A stretch of 12,102 nt of DNA from DATEPR01 sp036503065. Its GTDB lineage: Bacteria; Actinomycetota; Actinomycetes; Mycobacteriales; Pseudonocardiaceae. Under the pieces are notes generated by a model. It was given only the letters and a program-made list of their open reading frames with translations, was not told the origin of the DNA and made no database searches. Positions 1 through 6,724 of this stretch are shown one piece after another. How positions within the stretch are numbered: the stretch's first letter is position 1; the number at the start of each line of letters is the position of its first letter. The stretch spans positions 1-12,102 of the forward strand of contig DASXXM010000493.1 of NCBI GenBank assembly GCA_036503065.1, given 5' to 3'. The position numbers were made by a program, and so were the translations under genes.

Positions 1-2328
1 CAGGACGTGGTGCACCAGTTACAAGGGGAGCGGGCACTCACCAACGGCCTGCTCGGCGGCGGCACCCAGTTCCAGGCGCAGATCGTGCCGCAGCGCTCCG
101 CGACCGACCTGGCGCTCACCGCGCTGAACCAGACGGTCGGCGACACCAGCTACGACAGCACCGTCACCGACCAGGTGCGCAGCGCGCTGACCAAGCTCGA
201 CGGCCTGCAGACCATCCGCACCGACATCGACCAGCAACGCGCCCAGGCCGCGCCGACCTTCGCCTTCTACACCGACTCGATCGGCGCGTTGAACGACCTG
301 GACCTCGGGCTGGACCACGCGGTGGACGGCCAACTGCGGCACGGCCTGCAGGCGCTGTACGCCCTGGACGACGCCAAGGAGTTCGCGGGCCAGGAGCAGG
401 GCCTGCTCGCTGCTGTGTTCGCCGTGAATCGCGTCAGCATCGACAACTACACCAAGTTCGCGGAGGTGTTGGGGCAGAAGCAGGCCGCGATCGCGACGTA
501 CGACGAGTTCGCCACCCCGACCGAGCGCAACGCCATCGACGCGGTGCTCCAGTCGGCAGCGGCCGACCAGGCCGTGCAGTTCGAGGGTGTCGCCATCGGC
601 GGCGCGACCGGCACCCTGGCCACCCAGGTCGATCCGGTCGCCTGGACCGACGCGATGAACACCGTGATCGACAACCTGCGCAACGTGGAGCAGACCGTCG
701 GCCAGGACATCACGTCCCGCGCGAACTCGCTGCGCAACACCGCGACCACGCTGCTGATCGGCATCTCCGTACTGGCCCTGCTGACCATCGCGGCCATGAT
801 CGCCCTTGTCGTCGGCGCGGCCCGCTCGGTCATCGGCCCGCTCGGCCAGCTGGCCAGGGACGCCGACGCGGTGTCCGGGCGCAGGCTGCCCGAGACGGTG
901 GCCCTGATGCAGACCACCGAGACCGAGGTGCCACCGCCACCACCGGTGACGGTCCCGGCCGGCGCGGCCACCGAGATCAAACTGGTCGCGACCGCGCTGG
1001 ACCGGGTGCAGAACACCGCGCTCACGCTCGCCACCGAGCAGGCCCTGATCCGGCGCAACACCACGGCGTCGCTGGCCAACCTGGGCCGCCGCAACCAGAA
1101 CCTGGTCCGCCGGCAGCTCTCGCTGATCAGCGAGTTCGAGCGCGAGGAACTGGATCCCGGCGCGCTGGCGAACATGTTCGAACTGGACCACCTGGCCACC
1201 CGTATGCGGCGGAACGCGGAAAGCCTGCTGGTGTTGGTCGGCGAGACCAGCCCGCGGCCGTGGTCCGCGCCGCTGCCGGTGGCCGACGTGATCCGTGCCG
1301 CACTGTCCGAAGTGGAGGAATACCGCCGCGTCGTGCTGCGCCGGGTCGACCCGGCCTGGGTCGCGGGCGCCGCGGTCACCGAGGTCGCGCACATGCTGGC
1401 CGAACTGGTCGAGAACGGCCTTTCCTTCTCGTCGCCGGACGTCGAGGTGGAGATCTACGGTCGCAAGACCGGCGGCCGCTACCTGCTGGCCGTGGTCGAC
1501 TACGGCATCGGCATGCCCGCCGAGGAGTTGGCGAAGGCCAAGGCCCGGCTGCGGGACGAGGAGAACTTCCTGGTCGCGCCGACCCGCTTCCTCGGCCACT
1601 ACGTGGTCGGCCGGCTGGCCAGGCAGATGTCGGTGCAGGTGGACCTGGGCGAGTCGCCGGTCAGCGGCATCACCGCCCGGATGCTGCTGCCCGCCGAGAT
1701 CATGGCCGACCGGCCGGACTCGCCCGGCGACACCGGTGGCAAGGGCAGGCCGGCCCGGCAGAGCCCAGCTCGTTCGCTCGGCCGGCCGGACCCCGTCGCA
1801 CCCCCGGTCACGGCGCCCGAGCCGGAACCGGCGACGGTGGTCACCCGGCCGGTGGCCGAGCCCGCGCCGCGACCAGTGCCGGTGGCCCGGCTGGACGCGC
1901 CGCCGACCCACCGGTGGCCGACCGAACAGGAGTCCCTGCTCGACCCGCCGTCGCCGCAACCGGTCACGGTGGCGGCCATCGCGAACTCGGCACCGTACGA
2001 TCCCCGGTACCGGGCGACGCCGGTGTACGCCAACTCCGGGCCGTCGGCCATGTCGAACGAGGAACGCACCCGCAACGGTCTGGTGAAACGGCAACCACGG
2101 CACCGCGGTGCGGCCACCACCCGACCACCGGCAGCGTCGCCGACCACCAACCGCCACACGGCCGGGGCCGAGTCCACGAACACCGACCGGTCCCCCACCG
2201 AGGTCGGCTCCATGCTGTCCGCGTTCCGGCGCGGCCACCAGCGTGGCGAACTGAACGGCCGCCATGCCAACGGCGACGCGCCCGCATCGTCCCATGTGGA
2301 CCACGAGGAGGAGCCAGGTGACCACTGA
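1..2328 (+). CDS. cvnA: CvnA-type sensor histidine kinase with nitrate/nitrite-sensing domain (5' partial)
   Basis: This is the sensor kinase of a conservon. The frame is open from the first base, so the N-terminus (cytoplasmic start, first membrane segment and the beginning of the sensor) is missing. The visible part starts with a helical NIT-like sensor (about nt 1-730, with an LQGERALT-type opening). A transmembrane helix follows at about nt 748-822, then a short HAMP-like linker. The dimerisation region reads LDHLATRMRR, with the likely phospho-acceptor His at 1189-1191. The ATPase domain shows an N box (ELVENG, Asn at 1414-1416), a G1 box (DYGIGM from 1498) and a GHYVVGRLA segment near 1594-1620. 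The last 200 or so residues are a Pro/Arg-rich, probably disordered tail ending in SMLSAFRRGHQRG, a type of ending usual for this family. The gene overlaps cvnB by 11 bp. The ligand is unknown; nitrate sensing is only a family label. Confidence 0.93.
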   Translation, partial: QDVVHQLQGERALTNGLLGGGTQFQAQIVPQRSATDLALTALNQTVGDTSYDSTVTDQVRSALTKLDGLQTIRTDIDQQRAQAAPTFAFYTDSIGALNDLDLGLDHAVDGQLRHGLQALYALDDAKEFAGQEQGLLAAVFAVNRVSIDNYTKFAEVLGQKQAAIATYDEFATPTERNAIDAVLQSAAADQAVQFEGVAIGGATGTLATQVDPVAWTDAMNTVIDNLRNVEQTVGQDITSRANSLRNTATTLLIGISVLALLTIAAMIALVVGAARSVIGPLGQLARDADAVSGRRLPETVALMQTTETEVPPPPPVTVPAGAATEIKLVATALDRVQNTALTLATEQALIRRNTTASLANLGRRNQNLVRRQLSLISEFEREELDPGALANMFELDHLATRMRRNAESLLVLVGETSPRPWSAPLPVADVIRAALSEVEEYRRVVLRRVDPAWVAGAAVTEVAHMLAELVENGLSFSSPDVEVEIYGRKTGGRYLLAVVDYGIGMPAEELAKAKARLRDEENFLVAPTRFLGHYVVGRLARQMSVQVDLGESPVSGITARMLLPAEIMADRPDSPGDTGGKGRPARQSPARSLGRPDPVAPPVTAPEPEPATVVTRPVAEPAPRPVPVARLDAPPTHRWPTEQESLLDPPSPQPVTVAAIANSAPYDPRYRATPVYANSGPSAMSNEERTRNGLVKRQPRHRGAATTRPPAASPTTNRHTAGAESTNTDRSPTEVGSMLSAFRRGHQRGELNGRHANGDAPASSHVDHEEEPGDH

Positions 2329-2749
2329 CCTGGACACGGACACCAATCCGCAGAGCTTCAACTGGCTGATCAGCAACTTCGTCCGTGGGACGGACGGCGT
2401 GCGGGACGCCGTCGCGGTGTCGTCGGACGGCCTGCTCATCGCGACGTCCGAGGGCCTCGACCGCACCGCGGCCGATCGACTGGCCGCGTTGACATCGGGA
2501 CTGGCGAGCCTGGCCAAGAGCGCGTCGCGGTACTACGAGTTCGACGGCCTGAAGCTGATCATGATCGAGATGAAGCGCGGCTTCCTGCTCGTCTCCACCA
2601 TCGCCGACGGCAGCTGCATCGCGGTACTCGCCGACGAACGGTGCGACATCGGCCTGATCGGCTACGAGATCGCGGTACTCGCCGAGCGGGCCGGCGGCCT
2701 GCTGACACCGGGACTGATCTCCGAACTGCGAGAGACGCTGCTGCGATGA
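2318..2749 (+). CDS. cvnB: CvnB, Roadblock/LC7 domain protein
   Basis: This 143-residue Roadblock/LC7 protein is the second conservon component. In the family it is thought to work at the membrane with the GTPase CvnD, like the MglB-type GTPase regulators. Almost the whole chain is one domain. It begins with FNWLISNFVRGTDGV at about residues 14-28, then AVAVSSDGLLIATSEG and GLASLAKSASRYYEFDGLK, and ends with a regulatory helix containing IGYEIAVLAERAG. The start is the GTG at 2318: it has a strong GAGGAGGAG ribosome-binding site at 2305-2313 and overlaps the kinase stop by 11 bp, which suggests translational coupling. An ATG further upstream in the same frame (2264) would add 18 low-complexity residues inside the kinase tail and is unlikely. 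Confidence 0.95.
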   Translation: MTTDLDTDTNPQSFNWLISNFVRGTDGVRDAVAVSSDGLLIATSEGLDRTAADRLAALTSGLASLAKSASRYYEFDGLKLIMIEMKRGFLLVSTIADGSCIAVLADERCDIGLIGYEIAVLAERAGGLLTPGLISELRETLLR

Positions 2750-2760
2750 GCGGGCACGAG

Positions 2761-2780
2761 CGAAGCGCGGGGTCGCTTTG
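2761..2780 (+). other. Small hairpin in the cvnB-cvnC spacer
   Basis: An imperfect inverted repeat, CGAAGCG (2761-2767) and CGCTTTG (2774-2780), includes one G-T wobble and encloses a 6-base loop. It lies in the only real gap of the conservon (2750-2819); the cvnA/cvnB and cvnC/cvnD junctions overlap. No U-tract follows. It could modulate the ratio of CvnB to CvnC, or be part of an intergenic repeat (the GAGCGAAGCG wording resembles repeats that are common in actinomycete genomes). Function is inference. Confidence 0.3.
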
Positions 2781-2819
2781 TTCGTTGGTCAGTCGACGAT
2801 CCGGAGAGGGAGGACGCCG

Positions 2820-3269
2820 ATGAGTGGCGACGACGAGCCTCGCCTGCCGGATCCGCGGATGATCCCGATCGCCGCGCCGCAGCCGTGGTTCGAGCAGCCG
2901 TCGCCGGAGCACTCGGTCTCGACCGGACAGTCGGCGACGGACGATGCCGACGGCGTGTTCGTCCGGCCGTTCATCGTGACACAGGGCCGCACCCGGCCGC
3001 TGCACGACGGCCTGCGCCTGGAAACCCTGGTCGAAGCCCTACCGGCAGCACTGTCAGCGCCGCTGCAGTTCGAACAGCGCCAGATCGTGGAGCTGGCCCA
3101 GCATCCGGTGTCCGTGGCCGAAGTGGCGGCCAGGATCGGTGTCCCCCTCGGGGTGGCACGGGTGCTCATCGCGGATCTCTATACCGGGAAGTACATCTCG
3201 TTGCACGAGCCCCACGAGCTGCCAGTGCACGTGATCGAGAGGATCAGGGACCTTGTACGGGCGCTCTGA
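2820..3269 (+). CDS. cvnC: CvnC, DUF742 protein
   Basis: This 149-residue DUF742 protein is the third conservon component. The first 45 or so residues are acidic and Pro-rich and probably disordered. The conserved core then begins with VRPFIVTQGRTRP (about residues 48-60). It continues through a helical stretch with EQRQIVELAQHPVSVAEVAA and IGVPLGVARVLIADL, which looks like a winged-helix-type fold. Its biochemical role is unknown; in Streptomyces conservons it belongs to a membrane-associated complex with CvnA, CvnB and CvnD. The ATG at 2820 was chosen because GGAGAGGGAGG (2803-2813) lies six bases upstream. The frame also opens at an earlier TTG (2778), but no family sequence is seen there. 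The 3' end overlaps cvnD by 17 bp. Confidence 0.94.
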   Translation: MSGDDEPRLPDPRMIPIAAPQPWFEQPSPEHSVSTGQSATDDADGVFVRPFIVTQGRTRPLHDGLRLETLVEALPAALSAPLQFEQRQIVELAQHPVSVAEVAARIGVPLGVARVLIADLYTGKYISLHEPHELPVHVIERIRDLVRAL

Positions 3270-3828
3270 ACGGGAGTCGACCGGGCCGTCCGCGGTCAAG
3301 ATCGTCATCAGCGGTGGGTTCGGGGTGGGCAAGACCACCTTCATCGGCGCGATCTCCGAGATCGAGCCGCTGACCACGGAAGCATCGATGACCGACCGCT
3401 CGGTCGGCATCGACGACGCGTCACTGCTCACTCAGAAGACCACCACGACGGTGGCGTTGGACTTCGGCCGGATCACGCTGGACAGTTCGCTGATCCTGTA
3501 CCTGTTCGGCACACCCGGCCAGGAACGCTTCGACTTCCTGTGGGACGACCTGGCCACCGGCGCACTGGGTTCGGTCATCATCGCCGACACCAGGCGGATC
3601 GAGGACTGCTACCCGGTGCTGGATTATTTCGAGGACAAGTCGACCCCGTTCATCGTGGCAGTCAACGACTTCGACGGCGCGGACCGGTTCGAGTTGGCGG
3701 AGGTCCGCGAGGCACTCGGGGTGGACGAGGCGGTCCCGGTGGTGCACTGCGACGCCCGCAGCCGCGAGTCGGTCAAGGGCGTGCTGGTGGCGTTGATCGA
3801 GCAGGTGCTGTTGCAGCGGGTTGCGTGA
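3253..3828 (+). CDS. cvnD: CvnD, conservon small GTPase (ATP/GTP-binding protein)
   Basis: This 191-residue P-loop GTPase is the fourth conservon member and probably the signalling output switch. The P-loop is GGFGVGKT at residues 21-28. The switch region carries QKTTTTVALDFGRI, and the G3 box is GTPGQERF at 86-93, very like eukaryotic Rab/Arl proteins. The G4 position reads NDFD (138-141) where Ras-type GTPases have NKxD. CDAR near 167 is the likely G5 element. The start is a TTG at 3253, inside the end of cvnC, with GAGAGGA (3237-3243) nine bases upstream. No ATG or GTG is seen in frame before the P-loop, so the unusual start is well supported. The 17-bp overlap with cvnC implies coupled translation. 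No cytochrome P450 gene follows, unlike some Streptomyces conservons. Confidence 0.95.
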   Translation: MYGRSERESTGPSAVKIVISGGFGVGKTTFIGAISEIEPLTTEASMTDRSVGIDDASLLTQKTTTTVALDFGRITLDSSLILYLFGTPGQERFDFLWDDLATGALGSVIIADTRRIEDCYPVLDYFEDKSTPFIVAVNDFDGADRFELAEVREALGVDEAVPVVHCDARSRESVKGVLVALIEQVLLQRVA

Positions 3829-3832
3829 TCGT

Positions 3833-3854
3833 GACCAGGTGTCGGGGCCTGGTC
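3833..3854 (+). terminator. Possible terminator hairpin after the conservon
   Basis: A perfect 7-bp inverted repeat, GACCAGG (3833-3839) and CCTGGTC (3848-3854), has an 8-base G-rich loop and starts five bases after the cvnD stop. There is no U-tract, which is common for actinomycete terminators. Its position at the end of a four-gene operon favours a terminator or an mRNA-stabilising stem. Confidence 0.4.
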
Positions 3855-3881
3855 CCCTAGCCCGACGCCGGATCGCGTGGC

Positions 3882-4223
3882 ATGGTGCCTGGTGTGGTGA
3901 GTACACCTGGGCGGGACGGTCGTGGACAGGCAGCACTGCCCGACCAGTCGTCCGACGTGCCGGTCCCCCCGGAACTGACCGAGGAACGCAACGTGGTCCG
4001 CCGCCTCGAGGCCCAGATGGCCGCCGAACACGGCGCGGACACCCCGGCCTACTGGCGCGCCATGTCCGAGCGCCTGCACGCCTACCTGGCCAGCCCACGT
4101 TTCAAGGCGATGACCGGCCCCGACGGCCAGTCCCGGGACGAGGCGGCACGTCGCGCGTACGGCTGGCTGGTCCGCGTCGCCGCTGCCTACCGAGCGCTGG
4201 CGGCGACCAGCGTCAGATCTTGA
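3882..4223 (+). CDS. Small hypothetical protein
   Basis: This is a 113-residue soluble protein that I do not recognise. The first 30 or so residues look disordered (Gly/Pro/Asp-rich). The rest looks helical and amphipathic, running from EERNVVRRLEAQMAAEH through TPAYWRAMSERLHAYLASPRF to a final YGWLVRVAAAYRALA helix. No membrane segment, signal peptide or Cys/His metal site is visible. The start is uncertain. ATG 3882 is used, but GTGs at 3894 and 3897 are in frame. None has a ribosome-binding site, and CATGGT at 3881-3886 could be a -10 box giving a leaderless message from about 3894. Codon use is ordinary for a high-GC actinomycete. The gene ends exactly where the convergent methyltransferase gene ends. 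Confidence 0.7.
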   Translation: MVPGVVSTPGRDGRGQAALPDQSSDVPVPPELTEERNVVRRLEAQMAAEHGADTPAYWRAMSERLHAYLASPRFKAMTGPDGQSRDEAARRAYGWLVRVAAAYRALAATSVRS

Positions 4224-4829
4224 TCAGACGTGGGCCAGCAGGACGTAGCGTTCGTCGTTGATTTCCTTGCCCCACAGCGCCGGGTCGGTGAGGTATTCGA
4301 CGTGCACCCGGGCCGCCAGTGGCTGCACCGCTGCCACCAGGGCGGTCGCCGAGATACCTACCGCCGACTCGGGGGTGGTACCCCAGCGTCCTTCGATCAG
4401 CACGACGTGGCCGCCCGGGCGCAGCAGTCCGACCCACCGACGCAGCGCGGCCAGCGGATCGGGCAGTGCCCACACCAGATGCCGGGCCAGTACGACGTCG
4501 AACCGGCGATCACCGACCGGCGGATCGGCGGCGTCCCCCAGCAGGACCGGCACCTGGTGGTCGGCGAGCTTGCGCCGTGCCTTGGCGATCATGCCCGGCG
4601 ACAGGTCCACCCCGGTGACGTGGTGGCCCTGCTCGGCCAGCAACATCGACAGGGACCCCGTGCCGCAGCCGACGTCCAGCACCGCCGCGGCCGGGCTGGG
4701 CAGCCACTCGCGCAGCCGGGACGACCACGCCGCGCGCACCGCGGGTTGGGTCAGGCCGTGATCGGGTTCGGCGTCGAAGGTGGCGGCTGCGGCGGTCCAG
4801 TACTCGGCAACGCTGGGGTTGGTGGGCAC
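4224..4829 (-). CDS. Class I SAM-dependent methyltransferase
   Basis: This 201-residue Rossmann-fold methyltransferase belongs to the Methyltransf_11/25 type. Motif I is VLDVGCGTG (residues 50-58), with the acidic ribose-binding Asp75 in GVDLSPGMI. The next landmarks are GDAAD (about 98-102) and the FDVVLARHLVWALPDP block, then LRPGGHVVLIEGRW. The substrate cannot be read from the sequence; the short length and lack of an extra domain suggest a small-molecule or lipid-type substrate. The start is the GTG at 4829, with AGGA seven bases upstream; a nearby ATG at 4837 is out of frame. The gene lies 46 bp downstream of the Ser/Thr kinase gene on the same strand and is probably co-transcribed with it. 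Its TGA abuts the stop of the convergent small gene. Confidence 0.9.
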   Translation of the reverse strand: MPTNPSVAEYWTAAAATFDAEPDHGLTQPAVRAAWSSRLREWLPSPAAAVLDVGCGTGSLSMLLAEQGHHVTGVDLSPGMIAKARRKLADHQVPVLLGDAADPPVGDRRFDVVLARHLVWALPDPLAALRRWVGLLRPGGHVVLIEGRWGTTPESAVGISATALVAAVQPLAARVHVEYLTDPALWGKEINDERYVLLAHV

Positions 4830-4875
4830 CCGTCCATCCTGGCAGTGGACACCGACACCGGCGCGCTGACGTCGG

Positions 4876-6204
4876 TCAACCCAGACCGGGAGTCGCTGTC
4901 GGCTTGTGGCGCACGGGGGTGCGGGGCGGGTGGTGCTTGGTTTTCGTGGGCGTGGTGGTCGGGCTGCCGGACTGTGACGGGCCGAACGCCACCGGGGGGT
5001 TCGTGGTCGCCGGGGTGGTCACCGGGCCGTTCGGTGTCACCGCCATGACGGCGTTGATCGGCGGGCCGGTTGATGTCGTGGTGGGGGCGCCGCCGTCGAA
5101 TTCCGGGCCTTCCGCGGCCATCGGGACGGCCACGCGGACCCGGCCCGGCGACGCCGCGGCGGCCGGCACGCGGTCCGTGGTGCCGTAGTGGCGGGTCGGG
5201 ACACCGGGGATCGCGGTGCTCGGGCTGAATCTGGGCATCAGCGACGTGAGCATCCACGCCGACGCGATGATCGCGATCGCCAGGCTCGAACCGGCGACGG
5301 CGAAACGGCGCCAGCCGACCAGCACCGCGGGCCGCGATCCCTTGCGGCGACGCGACAACGAACGTCCGCCGGACAACCGGACGGCGCACTCGGCGGCCGT
5401 CGGACGGTCCGCCGGGCACCGCGCGGTCATGGCCGTGAGCAGCGTGGCCAGCGCGGGCGGCACGTCGGCCGGTACCCGCGGCGGGCGGTGCAGCCGGGCG
5501 AGCGCCGACTCGACCTTGCTGACGCCGGGATACTCCAGCTCGCCGGTGAGGCACTCCAACAGCACCAGGCCGAGTGAGTAGACGTCCGCCGACGCGCCGA
5601 CCGGGTCGCCCAGGATCTGTTCGGGGGCCAGGTAGGCGGCGGTGCCCAGGATCTCGTTGGAGCCGGTCATCCTGGCCGCGTCGAGCAGCAGCGCGATGCC
5701 GAAATCCGCCAGGTGCGGCAGTGCCTGCGCGTCCAGCACGATGTTGGACGGCTTGACGTCCCGATGCACCACGTCGTTGGCATGCACGTGGGCCAGTGCC
5801 GCGGCCAGCCGGGCGCCCAGTGCCATCGCCTCGGGTGCGGCCAGCGGGCCGGCGAGCAGGCGGTCGCGCAGGCTCTCGCCGTCCACCAGGTCCATGACCA
5901 GGTACGGACGGTCGTCATCGTCGACGCCCGCGTCGTAGATGCCGACCAGGCCCGGGTGCGACAGGCGGGCCAGCGCCTGCGCCTCGGCGCCGAACCGGAT
6001 CCGGACCGTGGCGTCCTGGCCGGGGTGGAACAGCTTGATCGCGACGTCACGGTTCAGTCGAAGATCAACGGCCCGGTACACGTTGGCCATCGCGCCCTGG
6101 CCGAGCGGGGCGCCGAGCCGGTATCGGTCCGCCACGACGGCGTCGGAGGAGGCCATGCCGGACATCGACGTCAGCGCTGTCGTGTCCACCACGTCGTCCT
6201 GCAC
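4876..6204 (-). CDS. Membrane-anchored Ser/Thr protein kinase (PknB-like, no PASTA domains)
   Basis: This 442-residue Hanks-type kinase has all the catalytic landmarks: the glycine loop GQGAMA (35-40), Lys57 in VAIK, Glu74, HRDVKPSN with Asp149, DFG (167-169), APE (193-195), the conserved Asp207 and Arg267. It should be active. A basic juxtamembrane stretch (285-300) leads into one transmembrane helix (about 301-323). After it, about 120 Pro/Thr-rich extracytoplasmic residues with no PASTA or other recognisable sensor domain end in a His/Lys/Arg-rich tail. The start is the GTG at 6204, with GGAGG four bases upstream; ATGs at residues 14 and 17 are alternatives. The methyltransferase gene follows 46 bp downstream. 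The role is unknown; no phosphorylation substrate is obvious among the neighbours. Confidence 0.95.
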   Translation of the reverse strand: MQDDVVDTTALTSMSGMASSDAVVADRYRLGAPLGQGAMANVYRAVDLRLNRDVAIKLFHPGQDATVRIRFGAEAQALARLSHPGLVGIYDAGVDDDDRPYLVMDLVDGESLRDRLLAGPLAAPEAMALGARLAAALAHVHANDVVHRDVKPSNIVLDAQALPHLADFGIALLLDAARMTGSNEILGTAAYLAPEQILGDPVGASADVYSLGLVLLECLTGELEYPGVSKVESALARLHRPPRVPADVPPALATLLTAMTARCPADRPTAAECAVRLSGGRSLSRRRKGSRPAVLVGWRRFAVAGSSLAIAIIASAWMLTSLMPRFSPSTAIPGVPTRHYGTTDRVPAAAASPGRVRVAVPMAAEGPEFDGGAPTTTSTGPPINAVMAVTPNGPVTTPATTNPPVAFGPSQSGSPTTTPTKTKHHPPRTPVRHKPTATPGLG

Positions 6205-6294
6205 CGTTCCTCCGGCAGCTCATCGGCGCCCAGGGCCGCCGGTCCGGGACCCCGGCGGCCGCTGCGAAAACATCTGGGCGGGATGGTTGGCAAC

Positions 6295-6300
6295 ACTGTA
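6295..6300 (-). promoter_or_regulatory. Possible -10 box of the kinase operon
   Basis: TACAGT on the minus strand fits the actinobacterial TANNNT -10 pattern and lies about 90 bp upstream of the kinase GTG. No good -35 is seen. A 10-bp GC palindrome, CCGGGCCCGG (6306-6315), lies in the spacer region just upstream and could be an operator, but such palindromes are common in GC-rich DNA. Confidence 0.25.
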
Positions 6301-6360
6301 GGAGCCCGGGCCCGGTCGCACCACTGCCTGGGGGCACCAGCGGCAATCAGGACGAGGCGG

Positions 6361-6561
6361 TCAACGCCGACTGGCGGTCAGCCGACGGAAACCGGTCGCC
6401 AGCGCGGTGAGGCCGACCAGTCCGACCAGCAGTCCGATGGCGAACCACACCTTCTGGCCGCTCATGAAACTGCCGCCGATCGTGCCGAGTCCCTGGAGAA
6501 CCCAGAGCACCCCGACGGCCAGCAGGACCACGCCAAGGACGAAGAACAGCACTGACTTCAT
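6361..6561 (-). CDS. Small two-TM membrane protein of unknown function
   Basis: This 66-residue membrane protein has two predicted helices, about residues 3-22 and 38-57. The short loop between them contains LQGLGTIGGSFMSGQKVW, and a basic tail (RRLTASRR) follows, putting both ends probably in the cytoplasm. Small proteins with a similar WxLQGxG...GSxMSGxxxW pattern occur widely in actinobacteria and are annotated only as hypothetical; that likeness is from memory. The ATG at 6561 has GGGAG seven bases upstream. It lies between the Ku gene and the kinase gene on the same strand, with gaps of about 160 bp on either side, so it is probably its own transcription unit. Confidence 0.85.
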   Translation of the reverse strand: MKSVLFFVLGVVLLAVGVLWVLQGLGTIGGSFMSGQKVWFAIGLLVGLVGLTALATGFRRLTASRR

Positions 6562-6604
6562 TGATCCACTCCCGGTGAACGGTGATCAGGATCTGCTGTT
6601 GGTC

Positions 6605-6633
6605 AGTATCGTTGCTACGTACGGTCGCGCGAA
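6605..6633 (-). promoter_or_regulatory. Possible promoter of the small membrane protein gene
   Basis: On the minus strand TTCGCG (6633-6628) and GATACT (6610-6605) are separated by exactly 17 bases and sit 43 bases before the ATG at 6561. The -10 matches TATAAT at four of six positions and the -35 is weak. About 17 bases further upstream lies a 13-bp near-palindrome, CGATTCGGAATCG (6650-6662), a possible regulator site. The rest of 6562-6724 holds nothing recognisable. Confidence 0.3.
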
Positions 6634-6724
6634 CCCCCGCCCCCGGTCACGATTCGGAATCGCTGTGCTGGACGTCTCGAATGGGAGTAACACGGCAGTG
6701 ACATTGGCTGGCCGCCCCGCCGCG

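Noticed and set aside
1260..2321. 353-residue + strand frame within cvnA
   Set aside because: It is an out-of-frame Arg/Gly/Pro-rich shadow of the kinase's ATPase domain and tail.
19..2517. 832-residue minus-strand open frame opposite cvnA and cvnB
   Set aside because: It is Arg/Gly/Val-rich low-complexity sequence with no domain, lying antisense to clear family proteins; long antisense frames are common in GC-rich DNA.
6306..6315. CCGGGCCCGG palindrome as a definite operator
   Set aside because: Short GC-only palindromes are expected by chance at this base composition; it is mentioned only as a possibility in the kinase promoter entry.
6631..6647. C-rich runs (G-rich on the minus strand) as a possible G-quadruplex
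   Set aside because: Only two long G runs are present, too few for an intramolecular quadruplex.
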